DNA of 64,000 nucleotides, taken from the NCBI RefSeq assembly GCF_017599385.1, contig NZ_JAGFPK010000001.1, positions 250,177 to 314,176 of the forward strand. The letters are read 5' to 3'. The position numbers were made by a program, and so were the translations under genes. The first letter of the stretch is position 1; every line of letters starts with the position of its first letter. Below, piece after piece: positions 36,224-46,003 of this stretch. Under the pieces are notes generated by a model. That model worked only from the letters and a program-made list of their open reading frames with translations, was not told where the DNA came from and made no database searches. Source of the DNA: Ciceribacter sp. L1K22. Lineage in GTDB: Bacteria; Pseudomonadota; Alphaproteobacteria; Rhizobiales; Rhizobiaceae.

Positions 36224-36777
36224 GTCGGGTCCTTCGATGTGGTGGGGTCACCGGCGCTCGACATGATCGAGGCGACCGTGGCGGCCTTTGTCGGCTCCAT
36301 TTCAGCGAGGATGAGGCTCGACTGACGCGGAGGAAGTTTCATGATGATGGCGGCGGCCAGGATTGCATCGGTTTCCTGGAGCTGCGGCGCGGCGGCGTCC
36401 GCCGGCATCTTCTTGTAGATTTCCACCAGCTGGCCCTCGGCCTGCTTCATGAAATCGTTGCGGCGTTTCAGCCAGTCCTCGTATTCGGCTTTCCGCTCCT
36501 CAAGCACGGCAATACGGCTGTCGACACCGGCCTGGAGCTGCTCCAGCTCCTGCTTCTGCAGGAGGTAGCGCTGATCGCGGGCCGGATCGGCGATCGATGT
36601 GCAGAACTTCTGGATTTCTTCCTGCGTGACCGCATCAAGGACCGACGGCTGCGGCACGGCGGCTTCCTGGGAAACCGCCACGGCCGGAGCCATGGTCCAA
36701 GCGACGCCGATAAGCAGACTGGAAACGACGGCATAACCGAGGGGACGGATGGACTTCAGACGATGTGCTGCGATCAT
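36220..36777 (-). CDS. motE: MotC chaperone MotE (MgtE-N-like protein)
   Basis: A 185-residue secreted protein. An N-terminal hydrophobic signal/anchor (about residues 14-34) precedes a coiled coil (LQKQELEQLQAGVDSRIAVL, residues about 70-120) and a small MgtE-intracellular-like helical end (MKLPPRQSSLILAEMEPTKA). In S. meliloti MotE is a dedicated periplasmic chaperone that folds and stabilises MotC. It sits between flgI and flgH with ATGA overlaps on both sides, which fixes its identity. Confidence 0.9.
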   Translation of the reverse strand: MIAAHRLKSIRPLGYAVVSSLLIGVAWTMAPAVAVSQEAAVPQPSVLDAVTQEEIQKFCTSIADPARDQRYLLQKQELEQLQAGVDSRIAVLEERKAEYEDWLKRRNDFMKQAEGQLVEIYKKMPADAAAPQLQETDAILAAAIIMKLPPRQSSLILAEMEPTKAATVASIMSSAGDPTTSKDPT

Positions 36778-37898
36778 TGCAGGACGAGCTCCGCTTGAAG
36801 GGCGCCGGCCGACTTGATCCCCTGGAGGATCGCGATGATGCCGTCGGGCTTGACGCCGATATTGTTGAGGCCGGCGACGAGGGTGCGCAGATCCGGCCCC
36901 TCGACGATGGCGACGTTGCCGCCTTCCTTCTGGGCGAGAATATCGGTCTGCGGCTGGATCGCCGTCTGGCCGCGCGAGAACGGCTCAGGCTGGATGACTT
37001 GCGGGGTTTCCGTGACCTGGACGGTCAGCGTGCCGTAGCTCACCGCAACCTTGGCGACGCGGACATCGGCGCCGATGACGATGGTACCGGTCCGTTCGTT
37101 GATGACCACCTTGGCCGGCGTGTCCGTTTCGACAACGAGGTTTTCGATATCGGCCATCAGGCGCGCAAGATCCGCGGTCCTCGGCTTTTCGACGACGACT
37201 TCCTGCGAATCGCGCGCCTCTGCGATCGGTGCGCCATAGTTGGCGCGCGCATAGGCGTTGATCGTATCGGCAATGCCTATTGCGGTGGTAAAGTCCGGGT
37301 TGCGGAGCTGCAAGACGAGGTTGATGGCGTCCTTGAACTTGGACGGCAGTTCGCGCTCGACGATTGCGCCGTTTGGTACTCGGCCAGCCGTCGTGACACC
37401 TTCGGTCACAGATGCTGCCTGACCCTGTGCACTGAAGCCGGAGACGATGATTGACCCTTGCGCGACGGCGTAGATTTGGCCGTCGGCGCCGGACAGCGAG
37501 GTCATGATCAGCGTGCCGCCGCGCAGCGAGGTCGCGTCGCCCAGCGAGCTCACCGTTGCGTCGATACGACTGCCGGGGCTCGCAAAAGGCGGAAGGTTGG
37601 CCGTGACCATGACGGCAGCGGTGTTCTTGGCATTCGACTGGCCGCCCTGGGTCGAGATGCCGAGGTTCTGCAGCATAGCGCGCATGGATTGTTCGGTGAA
37701 CGGCGAGGCGCGAAGGCTATCGCCGGTTCCCTGCAGGCCGACGATCAGGCCGTAGCCGATCAGCTGGTTGTCGCGGCCGGATTGCAGCGAGGCTATGTCC
37801 TTGATGCGCGACGTGCCGCCGGCGGCGCCTGCCGGCAGCGGCGCAAGCCCGAGCGCGAGCGTGTGCAGAAGCACAAGTGCGAAACGGAAGACTCTCAT
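36774..37898 (-). CDS. flgI: P-ring protein FlgI
   Basis: A 374-residue periplasmic P-ring subunit with a Sec signal peptide (FALVLLHTLALGLAPLPAGA). The mature start SRIKDIASLQSGRDNQLIGY and VTANLPPFASPGSRIDATVS are family signatures; NNIGVKPDGIIAILQGIKSA closes the protein. The start overlaps flgA by four bases and the stop overlaps motE by four. Confidence 0.97.
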   Translation of the reverse strand: MRVFRFALVLLHTLALGLAPLPAGAAGGTSRIKDIASLQSGRDNQLIGYGLIVGLQGTGDSLRASPFTEQSMRAMLQNLGISTQGGQSNAKNTAAVMVTANLPPFASPGSRIDATVSSLGDATSLRGGTLIMTSLSGADGQIYAVAQGSIIVSGFSAQGQAASVTEGVTTAGRVPNGAIVERELPSKFKDAINLVLQLRNPDFTTAIGIADTINAYARANYGAPIAEARDSQEVVVEKPRTADLARLMADIENLVVETDTPAKVVINERTGTIVIGADVRVAKVAVSYGTLTVQVTETPQVIQPEPFSRGQTAIQPQTDILAQKEGGNVAIVEGPDLRTLVAGLNNIGVKPDGIIAILQGIKSAGALQAELVLQ

Positions 37899-38380
37899 CG
37901 TGCAATCACCTGAACAGTACCGTCAGCCATGACCGTGCCTGTGACGATCACACCCGAGTCGAGATTTCTGACCTTGATCACATCGCCTATTGCCGCGTCC
38001 TGCAGCGGCGAGCCGGCGGCGGAAATCATCATGTTGCCGATTGCGAAGGTGAGCCGGAGATTTGTGCCGCGCTTGACCGCAAAGGGTTCGCGCAGCGCCG
38101 AAACGGGAATCGTGCGGCCGGGCAGAAGCGTGCGCTTCGTCACCATGCCGATGACCTGAGTCATCGAATCGGCATAACCGCCGGCGAGGTTCGGATTGGT
38201 GATTTCCACCTCCTCGACCTGTGTCGGCGAAATTTCCTCGCCGGGATAGATGATGGCGGTGGGCACGACGGCATAGCGGACCTGAGCGGTGGCCGTTGCC
38301 ACCGATCCGAGGAGCAGCATGGCGACAGCGATCAATGCCGCCGCGATCCGTTCATCGATCCATTTGCGGTAAAACGTCAT
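37895..38380 (-). CDS. flgA: P-ring assembly chaperone FlgA
   Basis: A 161-residue periplasmic protein that assists FlgI ring assembly. The N-terminal signal/anchor (IAAALIAVAMLLLGSVATA) leads to an SAF-like and FlgA C-terminal domain (RTLLPGRTIPVSALREPFAV, then NLRLTFAIGNMMISAAGSPL and VKVRNLDSGVIVTGTV in slightly varied form). It is the short type of FlgA. It is between flgG and flgI and overlaps flgI. Confidence 0.93.
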   Translation of the reverse strand: MTFYRKWIDERIAAALIAVAMLLLGSVATATAQVRYAVVPTAIIYPGEEISPTQVEEVEITNPNLAGGYADSMTQVIGMVTKRTLLPGRTIPVSALREPFAVKRGTNLRLTFAIGNMMISAAGSPLQDAAIGDVIKVRNLDSGVIVTGTVMADGTVQVIAR

Positions 38381-38400
38381 GTTCGACCACCTCCATTGTC

Positions 38401-39189
38401 TTACTTCAGGTTTTTGCTGACGATCTGGGCCATTTCGTCGGCAGTGGTGATGACCTTCGAATTCATCTCGTAGGCACGCTGCGCGGAGATGAGGTCGGTG
38501 ATTTCCTTTACCGCGTCGACGTTGGACGCTTCGAGATAGCCCTGCTTGATGTAGCCGAAGCCCGGATCTTCCGGCGCCGCGACGATCGGCTCGCCCGATG
38601 CGGCGGTCTCAGCGAACAGGTTGTCGCCGAGCGGCTTGAGGCCGGCCTCGTTGACGAAGTTGGCGATCGTGAGCTGGCCGAGTTCGGTGAAGTCGGTATC
38701 GTTACCCAGGCGAGCCGATACCGTGCCGGTGCGGCTGATGGATATCTCGCTCGCGTCATCGGGGACGATGATGCCGGGGACAACCGCATAACCATCGATC
38801 GTCACAAGCTGGCCGTCCGGACCCTTGTTGAAAGCGCCGGCGCGGCTGTAGAGCGTCGTGCCGTCGGGCGACTGGATCTGGAACCAGCCGCGACCGATCA
38901 GGGCGACATCCAGTTCGTTGGTCGTCTGGGTCAGTTCGCCTTGACTGTGGATGTTTCGGACAGCCGAGGTCTGTACGCCGAGGCCGATATTGGCGCCTTC
39001 CGGCACGATCGCCTGGTTCGCACGGTTCGGCACGCCCTGGGCGCGCTCTGTCTGGTAGAGAAGGTCGGCGAACTCGGCACGCGCGCGCTTGTAGCCCGTC
39101 GTGTTGATGTTGGCGATGTTGTTGGCGATGACCTCAAGATTGGTCTGCTGGGCGTCCATACCCGTGGCGGCGATAGCAAGCGCTCTCAT
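38401..39189 (-). CDS. flgG: Distal rod protein FlgG
   Basis: A 262-residue rod subunit. The N-terminus [20 protein letters not shown] and [20 protein letters not shown] gives the rod signature, and the C-terminus [20 protein letters not shown] the conserved FlgG ending. Length about 260 is exact for FlgG and separates it from FlgF at 42,420. It follows fliE by 18 bases and is exported through the flagellar channel (no signal peptide). Confidence 0.96.
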   Translation of the reverse strand: MRALAIAATGMDAQQTNLEVIANNIANINTTGYKRARAEFADLLYQTERAQGVPNRANQAIVPEGANIGLGVQTSAVRNIHSQGELTQTTNELDVALIGRGWFQIQSPDGTTLYSRAGAFNKGPDGQLVTIDGYAVVPGIIVPDDASEISISRTGTVSARLGNDTDFTELGQLTIANFVNEAGLKPLGDNLFAETAASGEPIVAAPEDPGFGYIKQGYLEASNVDAVKEITDLISAQRAYEMNSKVITTADEMAQIVSKNLK

Positions 39190-39207
39190 TTTACGTCCTC
39201 AGCTCAG

Positions 39208-39546
39208 TCAGATCTGCATCTTGGTGATTTCGAGATAGGCGTTCACGATCTTGTCGCGGAACGCGATGGCGGTTTGCAGCGACTGTTCCGCTGCGAGCAC
39301 GGCGTCAACGACCTCGCGGGTGTTGGCGGTGCCCTTGATACCTTCGAAAGACATGAACTCGGCCTGCTTGACGTTGTTCATGGCGTCCGTCGCCATGTCG
39401 CCGAGAACCTGGGCAAAGCTCCCGCCCGTCTGCATTCCGGGCGTGACGGACGGCGTCAGGCTCGTCGTCGTCGACATGTCGTCGGTAATCGAGCCGAGAC
39501 CACCCGTCAGCGAGAGAGAACCTACGTTCTGAACAGTATCAATCAT
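39208..39546 (-). CDS. fliE: MS ring-rod junction protein FliE
   Basis: A 112-residue protein linking the MS ring to the rod and the first export substrate. The C-terminal half ([54 protein letters not shown]) matches FliE. The start overlaps the flgC stop by four bases. Confidence 0.94.
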   Translation of the reverse strand: MIDTVQNVGSLSLTGGLGSITDDMSTTTSLTPSVTPGMQTGGSFAQVLGDMATDAMNNVKQAEFMSFEGIKGTANTREVVDAVLAAEQSLQTAIAFRDKIVNAYLEITKMQI

Positions 39547-39962
39547 TGAGAGGCCTTCAGAAGGTTGATGGTCGCGGAGATCAGCTCGCGCGTCTGCTTG
39601 ACGGTCTGGAGATTGGCTTCGAAGTTGCGATTGGCCTCGCGCATGTCCGCCATCTCGATCAGCATGTTGACGTTCGGCATCTTGACGATGCCACGCTCGT
39701 CGGCCGCCGGGCTGCTCGGGTCGTATTCCTCGATAAAGTCGGAGTCGTCGACGCCGAGCTTCTTGACGTCGACCAGTTCGGCACCCGTCAATTTATCAAC
39801 CTCGGCGCCGAACGTGATCGTCTTGCGCCGATAGGGATCGGCACCTGGCGTGTCGCCGGTCGAACGAGCGTTGGCGATGTTTTCCGAGACGATACGCAGG
39901 CGGGTGGACTGGGCCTCCATGCCACTGCCGGCGATCTTGAGGGACGCTGCCAAAGAATCCAT
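39543..39962 (-). CDS. flgC: Proximal rod protein FlgC
   Basis: A 139-residue rod subunit. It opens [20 protein letters not shown] with [20 protein letters not shown], the FlgC-specific variant of the rod motif, and closes [20 protein letters not shown]. It starts four bases after the flgB stop and overlaps fliE. Confidence 0.96.
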   Translation of the reverse strand: MDSLAASLKIAGSGMEAQSTRLRIVSENIANARSTGDTPGADPYRRKTITFGAEVDKLTGAELVDVKKLGVDDSDFIEEYDPSSPAADERGIVKMPNVNMLIEMADMREANRNFEANLQTVKQTRELISATINLLKASQ

Positions 39963-39966
39963 GATC

Positions 39967-40356
39967 TTACCTCTTTACCGTCATCAACATCATGCGATGG
40001 AAGGATGAGACGAGATTGGTGTTGAGTTCGAACTGACGCTTGATCTCGCCGGTCTTGGAGAGTTCTCCCGAAAGGGAGACTGTGTTGCCGGACTCCTGGA
40101 CGCCGATCTCGTTGTTGAGGTCGGCCTCCTCGACATTCACGTCGCCCTTGCTGCCGAGTGCGGCCATGTGGGCGGGATGCGTCCTCGCCATCGCGCTGGT
40201 GCTCGTGGAATCGAGAACGGCGCTGAACGGCGTGATCTCCTTCGCGCGATACTTCGGCGTTGCGGCGTTGGCGATGTTGCCGGCAACCACCTCCTGGCGG
40301 ATGCTCAGCCATTCAGCCTGCCTGGAGGCCAGGGAAAAAAGCTGGATGGGATTCAT
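39967..40356 (-). CDS. flgB: Proximal rod protein FlgB
   Basis: A 129-residue rod subunit. Start [20 protein letters not shown] and [20 protein letters not shown] carry the rod motif; the end [19 protein letters not shown] is the FlgB C-terminus. The ATG at 40356 is preferred because GGAGA lies five bases upstream; the in-frame TTG at 40368 would overlap that site. Confidence 0.95.
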   Translation of the reverse strand: MNPIQLFSLASRQAEWLSIRQEVVAGNIANAATPKYRAKEITPFSAVLDSTSTSAMARTHPAHMAALGSKGDVNVEEADLNNEIGVQESGNTVSLSGELSKTGEIKRQFELNTNLVSSFHRMMLMTVKR

Positions 40357-40442
40357 AGGTTTCTCCAATCGTTCTGGCTGAAACCTAGGCCGTTAATCTT
40401 GCGTGGGACTTACCCAGCACGGCGCCGCGATGCGGCGCCTTA

Positions 40443-41000
40443 TCAGTTCTCGTAGATAGCACCGGTGGAGGTGACAATAACCCATTTGCCGTCACGCATT
40501 TCGAGCGTCGCGACCTTGCTGTTATCCGGTAGAACCGATCCGACGCGCACCATGAACATGCCCGAATCGTCCTCGATGAGCGCGCGGCCATTGGCTACGT
40601 GAAGCAGCCTGAAACCGCTGCGACCAGGAAATGGTTGGGCGCTCGCCGCCGGGGAATCGACCGCCGTCTTTTCCTCTCCGAGGTTGGAGACGGTTGCCGT
40701 CGTTACGGCATCCACGCCCGTGCCATCCTCGGAAACAGCTCCATCGTCGTCCTTGTCGACCATGGCGAGCGGCGAAACACTGAAGACGTTGCGGGCGGGT
40801 CCCTCCGGCAGATCACGCGTCCTCTCCCAGGCCGCGACGCGCACGCCGAACTTTTCCTCGTTGAAGAACACATACCACGGGAATACTGCCGCCGCGCAGG
40901 CCAGGGCGATGCCCGCGCCCGCGAGCAACTTGTCGATTACCGGTGACGCGTTCGGCTGCCGATGCGTTGATTCGACCTGGACGGTTTCGGATTCGGTCAT
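40443..41000 (-). CDS. Conserved rhizobial flagellar-cluster membrane protein of unknown function
   Basis: A 185-residue protein with one transmembrane helix near residues 25-46, an acidic Ala/Thr/Ser-rich periplasmic linker (about 85-120), and a compact C-terminal domain (FRLLHVANGRALIEDDSGMF, MVRVGSVLPDNSKVATLEMR, ending WVIVTSTGAIYEN). The C-terminal part resembles the small beta domain of PilP/GspC-like bridging proteins in a general way (the repeated V-G-S-x-L-P and G-x-W-V-V-x-T-S-x-G-x-I pattern). It is between fliI and flgB, three bases after fliI, so it is in the operon. Function unknown. Confidence 0.75.
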   Translation of the reverse strand: MTESETVQVESTHRQPNASPVIDKLLAGAGIALACAAAVFPWYVFFNEEKFGVRVAAWERTRDLPEGPARNVFSVSPLAMVDKDDDGAVSEDGTGVDAVTTATVSNLGEEKTAVDSPAASAQPFPGRSGFRLLHVANGRALIEDDSGMFMVRVGSVLPDNSKVATLEMRDGKWVIVTSTGAIYEN

Positions 41001-41002
41001 TG

Positions 41003-42397
41003 CTACCCCCTCGGCTTTGCCGCGACAGGCTGCCCCCCGGCAGCAGATTTCAGAGCGTTGGCGAGATCGGCATAAGCGTCAGCCGTGGGCCGCTCGGACG
41101 GCAATTGTTTCAGCACTTCGTAAACAACCGGTACCTGTTTGATCGCCATATCGAGATCGGGATCACTGCCGGTCCTGTAACCGCCGATAAGACGCAGGTC
41201 ACGGGTTTCCTCGAAACGGTGAATGAGCGTTTTCAGGCGACTGACCAGCTTTTCCTGCTCCGGAGTCCAGGCCTTGCGCGCCATACGGGAAATCGAGGCC
41301 AGCGGGTTAATCGGTGGATAGCGCCCTTCCTCGGCAAGGCTGCGGTCAAGCACAATGTGGCCATCAAGAATTCCGCGCGTCGAATCCGCGATCGGGTCGT
41401 TATGGTTGTCGCCATCGACAAGAATTGAGATGATCGCGGTAATGGTGCCCTGGCCTTCCTCGCCGGGGCCGGCGCGCTCCAGAAGGCGTGGCAGTTCAGT
41501 GAACACAGAAGCCGGATAGCCGCGTGCGACCGGTGGTTCGCCGGCGGCCATGGCGACCTCGCGTATGGCGTGGGCAAAGCGCGTGATGCTGTCGGCGATG
41601 AAGAGAACGTTTTCTCCCTTGTCGCGGAAGTGTTCGGCGATGGTCATCGCGGACAGCGGCGCCATCTTGCGAAGCATCGGGCTTTCATCGCTCGTCGCGA
41701 CGACCGCGATCGACTTCGACATGTTGTCGGCAAGCGTGTCCTCGATAAACTCACGGACTTCGCGACCGCGTTCGCCGACGAGGGCGATCACGACGCGGTC
41801 GAATGCATCGGCGCGGGCCAGCATTGACAGCAGCGTCGATTTGCCGACGCCGGAGCCGGCGAAGATGCCGAGGCGCTGTCCAAGGCAGAGCGGCGAAAAG
41901 ATGTCGATGGCGCGGACACCGGTGCGAAAACCTTCATCGACCCGGCGCCGGGCCATCGACGGAGGAGCGCTTGCGGAAATGGATCTGCGGACGTCGCCCG
42001 GCGCCAGCGGCCCCCTGCCATCAATGGGCTCGCCCAAGGCATTTATGGTTCGTCCGCACCAGCTTTCATTGGGAGCGATGCGAAACGCGCCCTTGCGTAT
42101 GACCACGTCATGGATGCCAATCGGTTCGCCGGGCTCGATCGGACAGACATAGGCCGCGTCGGGCTCGACCCGAACGACCTCACCGAGATGAATGCCGGTT
42201 GCACTGCGGTGGGCGACAAATTCGCCGAGCCGGACATGGCGCGAGAGGCCTGTGACGGTGTAGTGGCCGGCCGCGATGGTCCGGACATGCCCCCCGTTTG
42301 TCACCGCATGCTCGGGCGCGGCATAGCGTTCGGCAAGGCCCACCAATTGGGTCAGCTTGCCAGTTACCGATACCGGCGGGGCATCAAGCTCGATCAT
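41003..42397 (-). CDS. fliI: Flagellar export ATPase FliI
   Basis: A 464-residue F1-beta-like ATPase that energises and orders export. The Walker A is GIFAGSGVGKSTLLSML near residues 178-194, Walker B VLFIADSITRFAHA near 265-278, and the ATP synthase-type signature PINPLASISR follows near 378-388. The N-terminal beta barrel (residues 1-100) is present. It follows flgF by 22 bases. Its likely partner FliH is the protein encoded at 27,539-28,174. Confidence 0.96.
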   Translation of the reverse strand: MIELDAPPVSVTGKLTQLVGLAERYAAPEHAVTNGGHVRTIAAGHYTVTGLSRHVRLGEFVAHRSATGIHLGEVVRVEPDAAYVCPIEPGEPIGIHDVVIRKGAFRIAPNESWCGRTINALGEPIDGRGPLAPGDVRRSISASAPPSMARRRVDEGFRTGVRAIDIFSPLCLGQRLGIFAGSGVGKSTLLSMLARADAFDRVVIALVGERGREVREFIEDTLADNMSKSIAVVATSDESPMLRKMAPLSAMTIAEHFRDKGENVLFIADSITRFAHAIREVAMAAGEPPVARGYPASVFTELPRLLERAGPGEEGQGTITAIISILVDGDNHNDPIADSTRGILDGHIVLDRSLAEEGRYPPINPLASISRMARKAWTPEQEKLVSRLKTLIHRFEETRDLRLIGGYRTGSDPDLDMAIKQVPVVYEVLKQLPSERPTADAYADLANALKSAAGGQPVAAKPRG

Positions 42398-42419
42398 GGT
42401 TCACTCCCGGAAACGCGGA

Positions 42420-43154
42420 TCAGCTCGATCCGCCGAGCGTTCTGATCGCCTCGGACATCGTCCGCTCGCTCTCGGTGATCAGGGACGAGATGCTTTCGAA
42501 GGCACGGTTGACCTGAATGAGCTGGGTCATTTCACCGATGCCATTGACATTGGAATTCTCGATATAGCCCTGAAGAACGGAGATTTCGGCGTTATCGACA
42601 ACCGGCTGCGGATCGTCGACCGTCGTCACGCCGCTGTTTTCGTAGCGCAAGAAGCCCTCACGGACATCGGCGGTGAAGAGACCGAGCTGCGCCACCTGGA
42701 CGCCGTCCTGCATGATCATGCCGTCAGCGCCGACTTCCGGCGGTCCGCCAGCGCGATTGAGCTGTATCGGCGCGCCACCAGCATCGAGCACCGGATATCC
42801 CCGGGACGACACCAGCTGTCCGGTTTCCTGAATGGTAAAGCGGCCGTCGCGGGTCAACACCATGCCGACGGGCGTATCGATCGCAAACCATGCGTCACCC
42901 TTCACGGCGAAGTCGAGCGCATTGTTGGTCTGCTGCAGTTCACCCGAGCGGGTCGAGAGATAGTCGTTGCCCTGCGACACGAAGGCGATCTTGGCGTTCA
43001 GGTCGTTCTGCGTCTTGCTCAGAACCTCGTCGAACTTGACCTCGGTCGACCGGAAGCCGACCGTGTTGAGGTTGGCCATGTTGTCGGCGATGGTCGTCAG
43101 ACGCCGTTCCAGCGCGATCTGCGAGGACAGGGAAACATACAATCCGGACTGCAA
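42420..43154 (-). CDS. flgF: Proximal rod protein FlgF (TTG start)
   Basis: A 244-residue rod subunit. The N-terminus MQSGLYVSLSSQIALERRLT with ADNMANLNTVGFRSTEVKFD carries the rod motif and the C-terminus ENSNVNGIGEMTQLIQVNRA the FlgF ending. The start codon is TTG at 43154-43152, only one base after the DUF1217 gene's stop, with a strong AGGAGG eight bases upstream. The weak start codon with strong ribosome binding site suggests coupling to the upstream gene. Confidence 0.94.
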   Translation of the reverse strand: MQSGLYVSLSSQIALERRLTTIADNMANLNTVGFRSTEVKFDEVLSKTQNDLNAKIAFVSQGNDYLSTRSGELQQTNNALDFAVKGDAWFAIDTPVGMVLTRDGRFTIQETGQLVSSRGYPVLDAGGAPIQLNRAGGPPEVGADGMIMQDGVQVAQLGLFTADVREGFLRYENSGVTTVDDPQPVVDNAEISVLQGYIENSNVNGIGEMTQLIQVNRAFESISSLITESERTMSEAIRTLGGSS

Positions 43155-43155
43155 C

Positions 43156-43935
43156 TTAGCTGCCTCCTAGCTTCAACGAATTAATGGAGATGAGCAGATC
43201 CGCGGAAATGCCATGGCCGGCGGATGAGCCGAATACGGCGAGCGGATCGTAATTCTGCGACGGGTTCTTGAGCTCCCACATCGCGGTGAAGCGCTCCAGA
43301 AACTTGCCGACATATTCAGGATCCTGAAACTCCTCGATGCTCAGGCGCTTTTCGAGGTACTGCGCCTGCTTGTCGATGTCGGACGCAGCGATCTCGTCCG
43401 GCAGATCAAGCGCGACACGCGCCACTTCGGCCAAGGCATCGTCGGCGAGAATGTCGTAGCCGGACGTGATCTTCGAGGCGTTGCGCTCGAAGTAGAGCGC
43501 AAGCCGGACGCCGGTATTGTCTTCACCGGCCTCCTCTTCGAGAGACTGGCGCATGTACATGTCGACCACGCCCTGCTGCGCCTTGGTAAAGGACGTCGCA
43601 GCCTCGCCGAACGCTTCGAAGTTCAGCGTCTCGGCCAGGCCAGCATATCGGCTGTCGCTCAGCTGATTGGCGAAGGCGTCCTCACTTGAAACACCTTCGG
43701 TCAGGACCTTGCGGATCAGCGCCTTGGCATAGGCCATGTCTTCCAGACCATGGGCTTTCAAGGCGTAATTGTAGAGACGTGTATCGGCCATGAATTCGTC
43801 GACCGACTTGATCTCTCCGATACGCGACAAATAGTATTCCGTCTCGCGCGCGACATCCGGCTTCTGGGATATGCGCTCGATCGACTTGCCTATATTGCCG
43901 CTGATCTGCTGATAGCTGATATATGTTGTCGTCAC
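43156..43935 (-). CDS. DUF1217 domain flagellar protein
   Basis: A 259-residue protein of the DUF1217 family, which recurs in flagellar gene clusters of alphaproteobacteria. It is helical, with no signal peptide or membrane segment (MTTTYISYQQISGNIGKSIE; ADTRLYNYALKAHGLEDMAY). The second half has a repeated flagellar-like helical pattern. It is the first gene of the long leftward operon ending at fliP and has the TCGCACAAG element upstream. Its function is unknown; a structural or export-related role is inferred from context. Confidence 0.85.
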   Translation of the reverse strand: MTTTYISYQQISGNIGKSIERISQKPDVARETEYYLSRIGEIKSVDEFMADTRLYNYALKAHGLEDMAYAKALIRKVLTEGVSSEDAFANQLSDSRYAGLAETLNFEAFGEAATSFTKAQQGVVDMYMRQSLEEEAGEDNTGVRLALYFERNASKITSGYDILADDALAEVARVALDLPDEIAASDIDKQAQYLEKRLSIEEFQDPEYVGKFLERFTAMWELKNPSQNYDPLAVFGSSAGHGISADLLISINSLKLGGS

Positions 43936-43997
43936 GGCCTTCTGCCTCTTGATTGAAACAATCGGGCTTCCGTTATCGCTCTAAATGGCAGCAAAGG

Positions 43998-44006
43998 CTT
44001 GTGCGA
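43998..44006 (-). promoter_or_regulatory. Class II-type motif TCGCACAAG (DUF1217-flgF operon)
   Basis: Read leftward: TTTCGCACAAGCC, 63-71 bases upstream of the DUF1217 gene, in the region shared with the divergent motA. It is identical over nine bases to the fliF (53073-53081) and FliH-like-motB (28347-28355) copies. Confidence 0.55.
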
Positions 44007-44111
44007 AACTGTTTGTAGGTTCACAAACCATGAAGGGGAAAATCGACAGCCTCACGCAAGGAACTGTGCCTATCGTCCAGTCTGAGACTTAACGTTCTGG
44101 TTGGGCACGAC

Positions 44112-44984
44112 ATGAATATCATCATCGGATTTGTGATCACCGTAGGCTGCGTGTTGGGCGGCTTCATGGCCATGGGCGGCCATGTCGACGTTCTGGTCCA
44201 GCCTTTCGAGCTGGTCATCATCGGCGGCGCCGGGGTCGGCGCCTTCATCATGGGCAACCCGATGAAGGTGGTAAAGGATTCCGGCAAAGCAATCGGCGAG
44301 GCATTCAAACACGCCGTGCCCAAGGAACGCGCCTATCTGGACGTCCTTGGATGCCTTTACTCGCTGATGCGCGACCTTCGCACGAAGTCGCGTAACGAAA
44401 TCGAAGCGCACATCGACAACCCGGACGAATCGCCGATCTTCCAGGCGGCGCCGTCGGTCCTGAAGAACAAGGAACTGACGTCTTTCATCTGTGACTACGT
44501 CCGCCTCATCATCATCGGCAATGCCCGCAGCCACGAGATAGAGGCGTTGATGGATGAGGAAATCAACACGATCCTCCATGACAAGATGAAGCCATACAAC
44601 TCGATCCTGGCAATCGGCGATTCCTTCCCGGCCATCGGTATCATCGCGGCGGTTCTCGGCGTTATCAAAGCCATGGCGAAGATCAACGAGTCGCCGGAGG
44701 TTCTGGGCGGTCTCATCGGCGCCGCGCTTGTCGGCACGATGCTCGGCATCTTCCTGTCCTACTGCCTGTGCAACCCGCTGACCTCGCAAATCAAGATCGT
44801 CCGCACCAAGCAGCATCGCCTCTACATCATCGTCAAGCAGACGTTGCTCGCCTACATGAACGGCTCCGTGCCGCAGGTCGCGCTGGAGTATGGCCGCAAG
44901 ACGATTTCGGCCTACGAACGTCCGTCGATCGACGCCGTCGAGCAAGAAATGATGAACCCCGGCGGTGAGAACAAGGCGGCATGA
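44112..44984 (+). CDS. motA: Flagellar stator protein MotA
   Basis: A 290-residue stator subunit with four membrane helices: about residues 3-20, 32-50, 170-190 and 200-222. The proton-channel region is [20 protein letters not shown] and the cytoplasmic loop between helices 2 and 3 contains the charged rotor-facing segment ([12 protein letters not shown]). It starts the rightward block. MotB, its partner, is encoded 17 kb away on the other strand. The stop overlaps fliM by four bases. Confidence 0.96.
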   Translation: MNIIIGFVITVGCVLGGFMAMGGHVDVLVQPFELVIIGGAGVGAFIMGNPMKVVKDSGKAIGEAFKHAVPKERAYLDVLGCLYSLMRDLRTKSRNEIEAHIDNPDESPIFQAAPSVLKNKELTSFICDYVRLIIIGNARSHEIEALMDEEINTILHDKMKPYNSILAIGDSFPAIGIIAAVLGVIKAMAKINESPEVLGGLIGAALVGTMLGIFLSYCLCNPLTSQIKIVRTKQHRLYIIVKQTLLAYMNGSVPQVALEYGRKTISAYERPSIDAVEQEMMNPGGENKAA

Positions 44985-45937
44985 GCATGAGCGAAACCGA
45001 GACCCAATCCTCCCCCACCCCGACCATGGATCGCGCGCTGCTCGCCCGCTTGACCGGCGGCTTGGGCGACAGAAAGACGCTGGACCGGCTCTGCAGCGAT
45101 GTCGGACGGCTCTATGTCGAGTTCCTGCCCGACGTGATCCACAGCGAAACCGGCCTGACGGTGACCGTCTACTACAAGGGCCACGAATCCGGCCTCAAGA
45201 ACGACCTGATCGCCGATCTGGGCGAGAATGTCGCCCTCACCGATGCTTCGTTGCGCAACTGGTCGCCGAGTTTCGTGCTTGCTTGCGGCAACGCCTTCAT
45301 CATCACGCTGATGGAAAACCTGCTCGGCGCCCTGTCGGGAACGATCGAGCAGCCAATCGAACGGCCGCTTTCCGGCATCGAACTCGATCTTTCCAGCATG
45401 GTGTTCGAAAAGATCGGCAGCGTATTGCGCTCGGGCGTCAACGCGCCGGGTGGATTCGAGACGCTTCTCGAAAAGGCCCACAACGCCGAGGACCGGCCGA
45501 AGCCGGACGAGGATCACGAGGACGAGTACGCCGTTGCGATCCGGATGGGTATCGACCTCGGCGAAGTCGTCTCCGAGTTCGTCCTGATCATTCCGCAGAA
45601 GGCGCTGCTGAAGACCGTCGTCACAATACCGCGTTCGAAAGGACAGGGCGGACGCAATTCCGAATGGTCGGAGCATCTGGCCGAGCAGGTACGACGCTCC
45701 CAGGTGACGCTCGAGGCGAGGATAAGGCTCCAGCCGCTCACGCTTGGCACCGTCTCGCGTCTGGCCGTCGGCGACGTCATCGCGTTCGAGGAACGTGGCG
45801 ACGTCACGGTGGATGTCAGCGCCAACGGCAAGGACCTCTACAGGTGCGAGTTTGGACGGTCGGGCGAGAAATACACGGTTCGGGTCAAGGACAACGTCAC
45901 GACCGACGACGACATCCTCCGCCATCTGATGGGATGA
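44981..45937 (+). CDS. fliM: Flagellar motor switch protein FliM
   Basis: A 318-residue C-ring protein that binds CheY~P and sets motor speed in rhizobia. It is diverged: the N-terminus is short of the usual LSQDEIDALL helix that binds CheY, starting instead with [20 protein letters not shown]. The middle CheC-like domain ([20 protein letters not shown]) and a C-terminal SpoA domain ([29 protein letters not shown]) are clear. The ATGA overlap with motA and the following fliN fix the identity. Confidence 0.88.
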   Translation: MSMSETETQSSPTPTMDRALLARLTGGLGDRKTLDRLCSDVGRLYVEFLPDVIHSETGLTVTVYYKGHESGLKNDLIADLGENVALTDASLRNWSPSFVLACGNAFIITLMENLLGALSGTIEQPIERPLSGIELDLSSMVFEKIGSVLRSGVNAPGGFETLLEKAHNAEDRPKPDEDHEDEYAVAIRMGIDLGEVVSEFVLIIPQKALLKTVVTIPRSKGQGGRNSEWSEHLAEQVRRSQVTLEARIRLQPLTLGTVSRLAVGDVIAFEERGDVTVDVSANGKDLYRCEFGRSGEKYTVRVKDNVTTDDDILRHLMG

Positions 45938-46003
45938 GCGGCAAAATCGCCGCTAGGGTACAACGGGCAGGTTGAGGCAAGTTTCAACAGGAATAATGAT
46001 TTC

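Noticed and set aside
35036..36325. 429-codon plus-strand frame opposite fliL and flgH
   Set aside because: Runs across gene boundaries of the operon and has antisense composition only.
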